From: an uncultured Spartobacteria bacterium
GTDB lineage: Bacteria; Verrucomicrobiota; Verrucomicrobiia; Chthoniobacterales; UBA6821
Direction of reading: 5' to 3'
NCBI GenBank assembly: GCA_903858595.1
Contig: CAIOJL010000182.1
Span: 1 to 41,867 of the forward strand
DNA: 41,867 nt
Position numbers and translations under genes: made by a program. The notes beneath the pieces were generated by a model. It made no database searches. It had not been told where the DNA came from and was given only the letters and a program-made list of their open reading frames with translations. Numbering within the stretch: the stretch's first letter is position 1; each line of letters opens with the position of its first letter. Positions 19,989 to 29,054 of this stretch are shown in pieces.

Positions 19989-21934
19989 GTGCACTGCGAT
20001 CGTTTCTTGTTTGGATATCTTCCAGGTCTTGGTTTTCAAGTCTTCTCCTCGGACTTGTGCTTCTTACGGTGGCTGTCACCTATGCTCAGGTCCTGAGCTT
20101 CCATTTCCTGCCGTTCTGGGACGACGACACCAATATCCATCGGAATCCCCTCTATGCGCCGCTTTCGTGGGGAAGCGTGGCTACCTTTTGGAAGGCTCCC
20201 TTCCAGCAACTCTATATCCCCGTGACATATTCCGTTTGGGCGGGTCTTGTCGCCCTCTCACGTATCATGGCCGGGACAAGCATCAGTTTCGGGCCGATCA
20301 ATGCCGCGCTTTTTCACGGAACGAATCTTATTATTCACCTCCTTTCCGTAGGTATGGTTTTTCTCATTGTTCGTAGAATGCTGGGTGCGCGCTGTTCTAC
20401 TGATTCGATTACTTCGCAACGCGTTCTGCTGGCATCCACATCTGGGGCCCTGGCTTTCGGTCTTCACCCGGTCCAGGTCGAGGCGGTCGCCTGGGTCTCG
20501 GGATTGCGAGACCTTCTGGGCGGTGCATTTTCTCTTGCAGCCCTTGCTCTTTTCCTTTCATGGCTCGATCACTCCGGAAGGAATCCCCGACAGCTCTTCC
20601 GATACATTGCCGCCACCCTTCTTCTACTCTTGGCCTTCGGGTCCAAGCCGGGGAGCGTCGTTACGCCAGCTCTGGCCCTTCTTTGCGGCTTCTGGCTTTT
20701 ACGGGTCAGGGGACGTTTGCTCAAGCCCCTTCTCTGGCTGATTCCTTGGTTCATCGTAGCTGTTCTGGAGGTAATGATGACGTCCAAGGCACAGCCGGCT
20801 GCGGAACTTGCTCGTTCACTGGTGCCTCTCTGGGCGAGGCCTCTGGTGGCCGGTGACGCGATCTCCTTTTACATCTGGAAACTTCTCTGGCCTGCGGATC
20901 CCTGGGGACTCTGTGCTGATTATGGGCGTTCCCCAAACTCTCTTTTGTCGGCTGGTATTCTGTACTGGAGTTGGCTGATTCCAATCCTCCTCGCTTGCCT
21001 GCTGGCATTCTTCAAAAAACTCCGTCCTTATATGCTCCCGGCCACGCTTATGGTCATCGGAACGCTTCCGACGCTGGGTCTTATCCCTTTTAACTTCCAG
21101 GTTGTATCAACGGTTAGCGACCGATATCTCTATCTGGGCCTGCTGGGGCCGGCACTGGCCTTTGCCATGCTGATCAGCGATGCGCGTCTTCGGATTGCCA
21201 TTCTTCTGGCGGCTGTTTTTCTTTCCTTTTGGACAGTCTTGACGCTGCTTCAGATACCGCAATGGGAGGCCGGCGAGTTTTTCTTTCCTGCGACGTTGGC
21301 CCGCAATCCCACCAGCTGGAAGTCCCGCCATAACTATGCCTGCACACTAGATGCCCAGGGGAAACTTCCCGAGGCTCTGAAGGAATTCGTGGAGGCGATC
21401 CATCTGCGTCCCTCGAATGCCGAGGCCTACAACGATGTGGCCCTCACCCTCTTGAAGATGGGACGCCGTCAGGAAGCAATCCAGGAGTTCCAGCAGTCCC
21501 TCCAGGTGAGGGCGACAACTGGGGCCTCGCGGAATCTTGCGGCAGCCCTGCTGATGAACGGCGAACCGGCAAAGGCAGCTCAAGTTTACCGACTTGCGAT
21601 GCAGATCGACCCGGGTGACCTGCAGGACCAGCGCTCGCTGGCCTGGTTGCTTGCAACGCACCCCGATGGCACGGTCCGCAACGGCCAGGAAGCTGTGGCC
21701 CTTTCCAAACAGATCGTGGAAGCAACGAACGCGCAGGTTCCACTCTTCCTTCTCACGTATGCCGCGGCCTTAGCCGAATGCGGAACTTTTGATGAAGCCT
21801 CCCGGGTTGCCACAATGGCGGCATCCGCCTATGAGCATTCCGGTGATAACTCGATGGCACAGATGATTCAGACAAGAGTGCTTCCTGCACTAGGTGCTCA
21901 TCAGCCGATCAGGGATAATCCTGCACCGAGGTAA
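19985..21934 (+). CDS. Polytopic membrane protein with C-terminal TPR repeats (GT-C/TMTC-like)
   Basis: N-terminal WDDDTNIHRNPLYAPLSWGSVATFW and FGLHPVQVEAVAWVSGLRDLLGGAFSLAALALF (similar to the HPLHVESVAWVSERKDVL pattern of TMTC-like proteins), multiple TM helices, TPR motifs from ~21300. Confidence 0.75.
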   Translation: MSALRSFLVWISSRSWFSSLLLGLVLLTVAVTYAQVLSFHFLPFWDDDTNIHRNPLYAPLSWGSVATFWKAPFQQLYIPVTYSVWAGLVALSRIMAGTSISFGPINAALFHGTNLIIHLLSVGMVFLIVRRMLGARCSTDSITSQRVLLASTSGALAFGLHPVQVEAVAWVSGLRDLLGGAFSLAALALFLSWLDHSGRNPRQLFRYIAATLLLLLAFGSKPGSVVTPALALLCGFWLLRVRGRLLKPLLWLIPWFIVAVLEVMMTSKAQPAAELARSLVPLWARPLVAGDAISFYIWKLLWPADPWGLCADYGRSPNSLLSAGILYWSWLIPILLACLLAFFKKLRPYMLPATLMVIGTLPTLGLIPFNFQVVSTVSDRYLYLGLLGPALAFAMLISDARLRIAILLAAVFLSFWTVLTLLQIPQWEAGEFFFPATLARNPTSWKSRHNYACTLDAQGKLPEALKEFVEAIHLRPSNAEAYNDVALTLLKMGRRQEAIQEFQQSLQVRATTGASRNLAAALLMNGEPAKAAQVYRLAMQIDPGDLQDQRSLAWLLATHPDGTVRNGQEAVALSKQIVEATNAQVPLFLLTYAAALAECGTFDEASRVATMAASAYEHSGDNSMAQMIQTRVLPALGAHQPIRDNPAPR

Positions 21935-21987
21935 TCGGAACAGGATCTTCTTGATCTCCGAGCCTGCAGGGTTAACTCTCCGCGACC

Positions 21988-22731
21988 ATGACTGCACGCT
22001 CACGCTCCAACAATAGGGCTTCCGACAAACTCAGGGAAGTCACCTTTCAGACCGACATCGCGCCCCAAGCTTCCGGCTCCGTGCTGATTTCCTTCGGGCG
22101 CACTCAGGTTCTGTGCGCCGCCAGCATTGAGGAGGGCGTGCCTCGTTGGATGAAAGATCAGGGTGTCACAGGCGGTTGGCTAACCGCTGAGTACTCGATG
22201 CTTCCTTATTCCACCGCACCTAGAAAGCAGCGCGATAGCTCCCGCGGTAAGATCGACGGAAGGTCCACGGAGATCCAGAGACTCATTGGCAGATCCCTTC
22301 GCGCTGGAATAGACCTTGAGGGCCTGGGTTCCAGAACTCTCTGGGTCGATTGCGATGTCCTTCAAGCCGATGGAGGGACACGTACGGCATCCATCACCGG
22401 TGCTAGCGTCGCCATTGCTCTTGCCTGCAACAAATTGGTCAGGGAGGGAAAACTCGCCAAGAGCCCCGTGTCGCGACAGATCGCTGCCGTGAGTGTTGGC
22501 GTTGTCGGTTCCGAGGTTCTTCTGGATCTGGATTATCCCGAGGATAGGGATGCCGAAGTCGATCTGAATCTCGTGATGACAGGAGATCTGGAGTTTATTG
22601 AGTTGCAGGCCTCGGGTGAGGAGAATGTCTTCGGTGATGCCCAGTTGGCCACCATGCTGGATTATGGACGCCGAGGGATCTCCGAGTTGGTCGTCCGGCA
22701 GGAAGAAATTCTCGCGGCGACGCTTTCCTAA
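21988..22731 (+). CDS. rph: Ribonuclease PH
   Basis: GRTQVLCAASIEEGVPRWMKDQGVTGGWLTAEYSMLPYST; LWVDCDVLQADGGTRTASITGA. Confidence 0.97.
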   Translation: MTARSRSNNRASDKLREVTFQTDIAPQASGSVLISFGRTQVLCAASIEEGVPRWMKDQGVTGGWLTAEYSMLPYSTAPRKQRDSSRGKIDGRSTEIQRLIGRSLRAGIDLEGLGSRTLWVDCDVLQADGGTRTASITGASVAIALACNKLVREGKLAKSPVSRQIAAVSVGVVGSEVLLDLDYPEDRDAEVDLNLVMTGDLEFIELQASGEENVFGDAQLATMLDYGRRGISELVVRQEEILAATLS

Positions 22732-22805
22732 AGCGAAAATCGTCTCAAAAATCCTTGACCCCGAGGATGACAACTGACCATATCAACATCTCAACTAATT
22801 TCATT

Positions 22806-23069
22806 ATGTCCAGAAAGTGCTCCATTACCGGTTCGCGTCCCGTGCGCGGCTCTAAAATTCACCGCAGAGGTCTCGCCAAGAAAAAAGGTGGTATCGGTAT
22901 GCATGTCACTGCTGTGACGGCCCGTTATTTCACACCGAACCTTCGCAACAAGCGGATCTGGGTTCCCGAACTCAAGAAATTTGTGTCGGTCAAGGTCACG
23001 GCCCGTGCCCTGAAAACCATTTCGAAGAATGGTGCTCACGCCACTCTTTCGAAAGCTGGGCTCATCTAA
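22806..23069 (+). CDS. rpmB: 50S ribosomal protein L28
   Basis: MSRKCSITGSRPVRGSKIHRRGLAKKKGG...ARYFTPNLRNKRIWVPELKKFVSVKVTARALKTI. Confidence 0.93.
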   Translation: MSRKCSITGSRPVRGSKIHRRGLAKKKGGIGMHVTAVTARYFTPNLRNKRIWVPELKKFVSVKVTARALKTISKNGAHATLSKAGLI

Positions 23070-23115
23070 CCATTCACCATCAAACAACCCCCAACTAACG
23101 AAAGGACCCAATACC

Positions 23116-23319
23116 ATGTCATTCAGCGCAGTCAGCAAGAAAAGCGGCAAAACCTATTTCCTTCATCAACGCCTCCAGGAGCTTCGTGGTGGTCAGAAAG
23201 TGACTCTTTACTACTTCGGTGGTGAAGCTAAGGAAGGTGCTATCGATGCGCTTCCCGCAGGTTATGAAATCTCCGAGAACGAGCGTACCGGTCTTCCTCT
23301 CCTGAAGAAGAAGAAATAA
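23116..23319 (+). CDS. Small conserved hypothetical protein (67 aa)
   Basis: MSFSAVSKKSGKTYFLHQRLQELRGGQKVTLYYFGGEAKEGAIDALPAGYEISENERTGLPLLKKKK; RBS-like aaaggacc upstream; followed by a strong terminator. Confidence 0.8.
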   Translation: MSFSAVSKKSGKTYFLHQRLQELRGGQKVTLYYFGGEAKEGAIDALPAGYEISENERTGLPLLKKKK

Positions 23320-23348
23320 GCGTTTCCAAAATTTCCTCCCCGAAGATA

Positions 23349-23385
23349 CGGGCGCCGAAGAAATTCGGCGCCCGTTTTTGTTTTT
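23349..23385 (+). terminator. Rho-independent terminator
   Basis: CGGGCGCCGAA-GAAA-TTCGGCGCCCG followed by TTTTTGTTTTT. Confidence 0.93.
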
Positions 23386-23438
23386 ATCGATGGAGGAGGG
23401 GGTTTGACCCCATTCCCGTAAGTGTTTAAAAAGATAAG

Positions 23439-24302
23439 ATGAGCATAGACAACAATTACGCGCATCCCGATGCCCTCGTCACAACGTCATGGATGGCTGA
23501 CCATCTTAAGGATCCCGGCATCCGAATCATCGAGAGCAACGAGGATATCCTCCTTTATGATGTAGGGCATGTTCCGGGATCCGTGCATATAGATTGGCAG
23601 CGCGATCTACAGGATCACACGATCCGTGATTACATCCAGCCCGAGGCCTTTGCGGCTCTCTGCTCGAGGAATGGGATCACTCCGGAAACAACCTGCATTT
23701 TCTACGGAGACAAATCCAACTGGTGGTCCTGCTACGCTCTCTGGGTCTTCCGCCTTTTCGGTCATGAGAAGGTCAAGATCATGGATGGAGGACGCGACAA
23801 GTGGATCGAAGAGGGCAGACCGCTGACCCGGGAGGTTCCCCATTATGAGATGTCGGCCTATCCAGCGCCCTCGAAGCGTCGTGATGCCGAAATCCGCGCC
23901 TTTTATGACGACGCCCTTGCCCAGAGTCGTGGCAATCTTCCCCTGATCGATGTCCGCTCCCCTGGCGAATTCAAGGGACTGGTGACCCACATGCCGGAAT
24001 ATCCCCAGGAGGGGGTGCTGCGAGGCGGTCATATTCCTGGAGCACATGGCATCCCCTGGAAGCAGTCCGTGAATAACGACGCAACCTTCAAGAGTGCCGA
24101 GGATCTCCGCAAGATCTACCAGACCGATCTGGGTCTCAAGCCCGACGACCAGATCATCGCGTATTGCAGGATTGGCGAACGATCCAGTCATACGTGGTTC
24201 GTGCTGAACTATCTCTTGGGATTTGATAAGGTGCGCAACTATGACGGCTCCTGGACGGAGTGGGGGAACCGTGTCGGTGCGCCAATCGAAAAATCCCTCT
24301 AG
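23439..24302 (+). CDS. Sulfurtransferase (thiosulfate/3-mercaptopyruvate, two rhodanese domains)
   Basis: [27 protein letters not shown]; active-site loop [15 protein letters not shown]. Confidence 0.93.
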   Translation: MSIDNNYAHPDALVTTSWMADHLKDPGIRIIESNEDILLYDVGHVPGSVHIDWQRDLQDHTIRDYIQPEAFAALCSRNGITPETTCIFYGDKSNWWSCYALWVFRLFGHEKVKIMDGGRDKWIEEGRPLTREVPHYEMSAYPAPSKRRDAEIRAFYDDALAQSRGNLPLIDVRSPGEFKGLVTHMPEYPQEGVLRGGHIPGAHGIPWKQSVNNDATFKSAEDLRKIYQTDLGLKPDDQIIAYCRIGERSSHTWFVLNYLLGFDKVRNYDGSWTEWGNRVGAPIEKSL

Positions 24303-24313
24303 AGATCCTCGCG

Positions 24314-24781
24314 ATGTCCTATCCTGCGAAGCTGTCCGCGATCATTGAGCTTTTCTCGGGTCTTCCCGATGCGGAGAAACGCGAAACCTTGATCGCCTAT
24401 GCCGATCAGGCAAAGTCCCAGGAACCGAGGGATGGAGAGACGTTTGATCTTGAGGATGTGCGCAAGGACGAGGAGTGCACCGACACCGTTGCAATCTATC
24501 TCCGGCTGGACGAGCAGGGAGGGGCCCACTTCAGGATATCTCTCGGTCCCCAGGTCCAGACACTGACACGGGCCATGAGTTCAATCCTCTGCAAGGGCCT
24601 TGAGGGAGTTTCCCCGGCGGACATTCTGGAAATTCCTGCAGATTTTGTTCCTAAGATCGTCGGCGCTGAACTTGTCCGTCTGAGAAGTCAGACCGTTTAT
24701 TATCTGCTTACGCGCATTAAAAGCGTCTCCAAGGTCTGGTTGCAGCGCCAACGCAACGCGACTGAAGACAATAACGAGTAA
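24314..24781 (+). CDS. sufE: SufE family Fe-S cluster assembly protein (sulfur acceptor)
   Basis: MSYPAKLSAIIELFSGLPDAEKRETLIAYAD; Cys in DEECTDTVAIYLRLDEQGGAHF; ILCKGLEGVSPADILEIP. Confidence 0.85.
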   Translation: MSYPAKLSAIIELFSGLPDAEKRETLIAYADQAKSQEPRDGETFDLEDVRKDEECTDTVAIYLRLDEQGGAHFRISLGPQVQTLTRAMSSILCKGLEGVSPADILEIPADFVPKIVGAELVRLRSQTVYYLLTRIKSVSKVWLQRQRNATEDNNE

Positions 24782-24798
24782 TAGCCTTTTCACTGAAG

Positions 24799-25881
24799 GT
24801 GCCTCGCTGCTTTATTTTCAAGCCTGACGGGATCGGAGACTTCTTTCTGGCCTCGGGAGTAGTGCGTCTCATGGCGCGGGAATTTGGTGAGGAGAATCTG
24901 AGCATTGCAGTCCTCCCTGTCCTGGAGTCGGTTGTGATAGGTCAGTTTCCCAAGGCAGAGATTGTGATTCTGCCGATCCGGAAGCAACGGGTCATTCTGA
25001 ATGTTTTTGTTGCCAATTGCCTTCGCTGTTTCCCCTCGTGGATCAAACTCCTAGGGACACGAGTGGATACTGCGATCTCACTGCGTCATATGCGGGACTA
25101 TCTGCAGAGCTTTCTTTTCTACAGTATGCGGGCTGGGAGGAGGTTCATGGCCTCGAACCTTCTTTTGGGAAATGGTCGCAGGGTCCGGCGTTGGACGGAG
25201 AGCTCAATGACTGCCATTTTTTCAACGGAGATCGCGGATTATCCCGAGGCAAGCCCTGGGATTCCGAGCGAGTTAGAAGCACACCGTCTGCTTGTCTCGG
25301 CAGCTCTTAGCCGAAACGTTGATCCCAGTGAGATCTGGCCCGAATTGAAAGCGGTGAATCCTTCCCCGATCGACTCTCTTTATTCGCCCTACTTCGTCTG
25401 TGCACCCTACTCCAGCGACATCTGGAAAAACTTTCCCGAAGATCGCTGGCTCGAGCTCTTTATACTGCTCGATGCTCAAGGAAGAGTGCCCAGACTTCAG
25501 AACCTCGTGCTGACAGGCTCCCCAGATCAACGCCAATCCTTGGAAGCCTTTGGAGCCATGATCCGAAAGGCCCTTCCAGAGACGAGGATCAAGACCACTG
25601 TCCTGATAGCCGATGATCTGCAGGGATTCATCGATCTCTTGGCCGGTGCTGCCTGTATTTTAACCGTCGATACCGCCGCAGCCCATGGCGCTACAGCGCT
25701 TGATTGCCGAACCTTGATTCTGTTTTCAGGCCTTCATCAGGGTATGTTCGCTCCTTGGACCAGAAGCGATCGTCAGCATTGGGTTCTTCCCAAGAAATCC
25801 TCAAGCAATCTGCAATGGCATGACGCCCATTCGACTACTGAGATCATGATAAGCCTTGAGAAAATTCTTTCGGCTCCATGA
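24799..25881 (+). CDS. Glycosyltransferase family 9 / heptosyltransferase-like protein (GTG start)
   Basis: IFKPDGIGDFFLASGVVRLMAREF N-terminus; VDTAAAHGATALDCRTLILFSGLHQGMFAPW donor-binding region. Confidence 0.8.
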   Translation: MPRCFIFKPDGIGDFFLASGVVRLMAREFGEENLSIAVLPVLESVVIGQFPKAEIVILPIRKQRVILNVFVANCLRCFPSWIKLLGTRVDTAISLRHMRDYLQSFLFYSMRAGRRFMASNLLLGNGRRVRRWTESSMTAIFSTEIADYPEASPGIPSELEAHRLLVSAALSRNVDPSEIWPELKAVNPSPIDSLYSPYFVCAPYSSDIWKNFPEDRWLELFILLDAQGRVPRLQNLVLTGSPDQRQSLEAFGAMIRKALPETRIKTTVLIADDLQGFIDLLAGAACILTVDTAAAHGATALDCRTLILFSGLHQGMFAPWTRSDRQHWVLPKKSSSNLQWHDAHSTTEIMISLEKILSAP

Positions 25882-25963
25882 GTGGCGCCCGTTTTGCTCT
25901 CTTTGGAATGTTTTTTTGATTGCAGCGGGGGATGTGTCGGTGTTTGATTTTTTGTTCCATTGA

Positions 25964-26038
25964 TCCAGCGTAGCTCAGTGGTAGAGCGGTCGGCTGTTAA
26001 CCGATTGGTCGTAGGTTCAAATCCTACCGCTGGAGCCA
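25964..26038 (+). tRNA. tRNA-Asn (anticodon GTT), CCA encoded
   Basis: TCCAGCG...CGCTGGA acceptor stem + GCCA; GCTC-AGTGGTAGA-GC D-arm; CTGTTAA anticodon loop; GTAGGTTCAAATCCTAC T-arm. Confidence 0.96.
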
Positions 26039-26054
26039 TTTTTACACACTTTCC

Positions 26055-26276
26055 ATGAACACCCACTACATCGAAGAGGCCTCCAAGGTCATTACAAATA
26101 AGCAGCAGCTCGTTAACATGGTAAGCAAGCGTCTGCGCGAGCTCTCCGCCGGAAGCCGCCCCATGATCGAGGTGGACCTTCAGATGGGACTTGCAGACAT
26201 CGCCCTGGCTGAAATTGCAGCTGGTAAGCTCTCCACAGAGTTTACTTCGGATACGGAATCTTTGCAGGCAGCCTAA
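26055..26276 (+). CDS. rpoZ: DNA-directed RNA polymerase subunit omega-like protein
   Basis: 73 aa; NKQQLVNMVSKRLRELSAGSRPMIEVDLQMGLADIALAEIAAGKL resembles the omega core (xxxNRYxLvxvaakRarql..g). Confidence 0.7.
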   Translation: MNTHYIEEASKVITNKQQLVNMVSKRLRELSAGSRPMIEVDLQMGLADIALAEIAAGKLSTEFTSDTESLQAA

Positions 26277-26288
26277 ATAATCAAGCAC

Positions 26289-26313
26289 TGGCATTCGGTG
26301 TTATCGAATGCCA
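26289..26313 (+). other. Hairpin between rpoZ-like gene and smpB
   Basis: TGGCATTCG-GTGTTAT-CGAATGCCA perfect 9-bp stem, no U-tract. Confidence 0.5.
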
Positions 26314-26352
26314 CATGCTGGGCTGTGAAAAAGATGTTTGCCCACTTCACGC

Positions 26353-26811
26353 ATGGGTTCTGACATCGTCACCAACCGCAAAGCTCTCAGGGATTACCAG
26401 ATCCTTGAGAAGTTCGAAGCAGGCATCTCTCTTGTCGGAACCGAAGTCAAGTCGCTGCGTGCAGGCAAGGCTGATCTCTTGGGATGCTATGCAAAGGTTG
26501 AGAAGGGTGGGGTGTTCCTTTATGAGGCAACGATCCAAGTCTACGAGAAGGCCAGCCACTCAACCCATGATCCCAAGCGCCCCAGGCAGCTTTTGCTCAA
26601 CAAGGTCGAAATCCTCAGGATGCTGGAGCAGACAGCCCGCAAGGGACTGGCCCTGCCGGTACTGCGCCTCTACTGGAAGAAGGGGCGGGTGAAGGTCGAA
26701 ATCGGTCTGGCTAAGGGAAAGCATGCCGCTGATCAGCGCCAGGATCTCAAAAAGAAAGCCGAGCAGCGGGAGACAGACCGTGAGGTCGCGCACTTCAAGC
26801 GGGGTAAATAG
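26353..26811 (+). CDS. smpB: SsrA-binding protein
   Basis: TNRKALRDYQILEKFEAGISLVGTEVKSLRAGKADL...ATIQVYEKASHSTHDPKRPRQLLLNKVEI. Confidence 0.95.
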   Translation: MGSDIVTNRKALRDYQILEKFEAGISLVGTEVKSLRAGKADLLGCYAKVEKGGVFLYEATIQVYEKASHSTHDPKRPRQLLLNKVEILRMLEQTARKGLALPVLRLYWKKGRVKVEIGLAKGKHAADQRQDLKKKAEQRETDREVAHFKRGK

Positions 26812-26862
26812 TAGCATTTCCTCATTGCACGCCCACTCCGTCGACAGCACCCTTTTTTTCAA

Positions 26863-28395
26863 ATGAAGACAGACCGGAAGAATGATATTCCAACCCTGAA
26901 GGGAGTGCTTCCATCCGCTGAGGAGTTTGCCGCAGAGGCTGCGACTCATTCCGTTGTGCCTGTGTGGATCGAACTGGTTGCCGACAGTGAGACCCCACTT
27001 TCCGTTCTCTCGAAGCTTGGCTCCGAGGAATCATCCTTTCTTTTGGAATCTGCCGAGCAGAGCGATCTGGTCGGGCGTTATTCCTTTGTCGGTTCCGGTT
27101 CTCGTGCAGTGATCTCCTCCCGTGGCGAGACGATCACCCTGACCGATCGCAAGGGGACGCGGTCGTGGAAAGCTCCTGATCCTCTCAAGGAACTCGATAC
27201 CCTGATGTCAGCATACAGGTGTGCAGTTAACCCGCAGCTTCCGGGATTCACCGGCGGAGCGGTCGGCTATCTGGGATACGAGGCCGTACGGAGTTTCGAA
27301 CCCTCCGTTCCTGCTGCTCGGCGGGATGATCTGGGGGTTCCCGAGATGCTTTTCATGATTGCCGACACCGTGGTGGCCTTTGACCACAAAAGAAGGAGGA
27401 TCAAGGTGGTGGCGTGTGCCTTTCCGGGTGAACTCGGGGTTGAAGAATCTCGACGTGAAGCCCTGGAGCGGATCTCCGCACTCCTTGCAAGACTTGCCCT
27501 GCCGCTTGCGATGCATCCCTTTCCCGCCCGTGTGTATGCAGAACGTCTACCCGTTTTGAGTAATGTGACTAGGGAGGCTTTTGAAAACGTAGTCGAGAAT
27601 GCTAAGGAGTTTATACGTGCTGGGGATATCTTTCAGATCGTCCTCTCTCAGCGCTTTGCGATCGCTTACGAAGGAGACCCTCTGCATCTCTACCGGGCAC
27701 TCCGATTCATCAATCCCTCGCCTTACATGTTTTGCCTGCGACTACCCGGCGGATTTTCGCTCGTGGGAAGTTCTCCGGAAGTTCATGTCAAGGTCACGGA
27801 CGGAAACGTCCAGATCCGACCGATTGCCGGGACATGCAAGCGCGGTGCCACGCCGGAATCCGACGAAGCACTCTGCCTCGAGCTACTTGAGGACCCCAAG
27901 GAGCGGGCCGAGCATCTCATGCTTGTCGATCTTGCCCGAAATGATGTCGGACGCATCTCAGAATTTGGCAGCGTGTCGCTAACCGACTTCATGACGGTCG
28001 AGCGTTATAGTCATGTGATGCATATCGTCTCCAATGTGGTCGGTAAGCTCTCTGAAACTCATTCCCCGCTAGATGTGCTGAGGGCTACTTTCCCTGCCGG
28101 TACAGTCAGCGGATCTCCGAAGGTGCGCGCCATGGAGATCATTGCGACGATGGAGCCTACCGCGCGCGGTAGTTATGCAGGGGCAGTGGGATACCTTGGA
28201 TTCAATGGGGAGCTCGATTCCTGCATCGCCCTGAGGACAGTTTTGCTGAAAGAAGGCATTGCCTATGTCCAGGCCGGTGCCGGTATTGTGGCAGACTCTA
28301 CCGCTGCGGCTGAGTTTGAGGAAACCGTCAACAAGGCGATGGGAGTCATCCGCGCTGTCGAACTGGCATCATCGACTCTTTCCAACCCTTCATAG
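26863..28395 (+). CDS. trpE: Anthranilate synthase component I
   Basis: [72 protein letters not shown]. Confidence 0.95.
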   Translation: MKTDRKNDIPTLKGVLPSAEEFAAEAATHSVVPVWIELVADSETPLSVLSKLGSEESSFLLESAEQSDLVGRYSFVGSGSRAVISSRGETITLTDRKGTRSWKAPDPLKELDTLMSAYRCAVNPQLPGFTGGAVGYLGYEAVRSFEPSVPAARRDDLGVPEMLFMIADTVVAFDHKRRRIKVVACAFPGELGVEESRREALERISALLARLALPLAMHPFPARVYAERLPVLSNVTREAFENVVENAKEFIRAGDIFQIVLSQRFAIAYEGDPLHLYRALRFINPSPYMFCLRLPGGFSLVGSSPEVHVKVTDGNVQIRPIAGTCKRGATPESDEALCLELLEDPKERAEHLMLVDLARNDVGRISEFGSVSLTDFMTVERYSHVMHIVSNVVGKLSETHSPLDVLRATFPAGTVSGSPKVRAMEIIATMEPTARGSYAGAVGYLGFNGELDSCIALRTVLLKEGIAYVQAGAGIVADSTAAAEFEETVNKAMGVIRAVELASSTLSNPS

Positions 28396-28397
28396 TC

Positions 28398-28961
28398 ATG
28401 ATCCTTGTCATCGATAACTACGACTCCTTCACCTACAATCTTGTCCAATACTTTGGGGAACTCGGCGCGGAGCCCGTGGTTCGCCGCAACGACCAAATCA
28501 CGATTTCCGAAATTGAGGCACTCGGCCCTGACCGGATCTGCATCTCGCCCGGTCCCTGTACGCCGAAGGAAGCCGGCATTAGTTCCGAGGTGATACGGAC
28601 TCTCGCGGGACGATATCCCATTCTCGGAGTGTGCCTAGGCCACCAGTGCATGGGTGATGTCTATGGAGGTGAAGTGGTGAGGGCCGGGCGCCTGATGCAT
28701 GGTAAGACCTCTCCGATTCATCACAACTCGAAGGATTTGTTTGCCGGGCTACCAAATCCCTTCGAGGCAACTCGTTATCACAGCTTGCTCATACGTAGGG
28801 AGAGTTTTCCAGACTGCCTCGAGATCACGGCAGAGACCGCGGAGGGAGAAATCATGGGACTTCGCCACAAGGAGCTACCGCTCTGGGGGGTCCAGGTCCA
28901 TCCGGAGTCGATCCTTACTACTCATGGCAAGGAGCTGTTGGCTAATTTTTTGCGGCTGTAG
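28398..28961 (+). CDS. trpG: Anthranilate/aminodeoxychorismate synthase glutamine amidotransferase component II
   Basis: [55 protein letters not shown]. Confidence 0.95.
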   Translation: MILVIDNYDSFTYNLVQYFGELGAEPVVRRNDQITISEIEALGPDRICISPGPCTPKEAGISSEVIRTLAGRYPILGVCLGHQCMGDVYGGEVVRAGRLMHGKTSPIHHNSKDLFAGLPNPFEATRYHSLLIRRESFPDCLEITAETAEGEIMGLRHKELPLWGVQVHPESILTTHGKELLANFLRL

Positions 28962-29054
28962 GACTGATCAATGCGCAGGTCGCAATAGGCAAGTCGCTGA
29001 AAAACAAAAAAACCTGCAACTTTCCAGTAGGGATCGCCTTTAATCATCACACGC

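Noticed and set aside
26812-26862. trp attenuator or leader peptide upstream of trpE
   Set aside because: Only ~50 bp between smpB and trpE, with no Trp-codon leader or competing hairpins visible
28962-29054. GCAGGT...ACCTGC possible hairpin after trpG
   Set aside because: Only 6 bp with a long A-rich loop; no convincing structure
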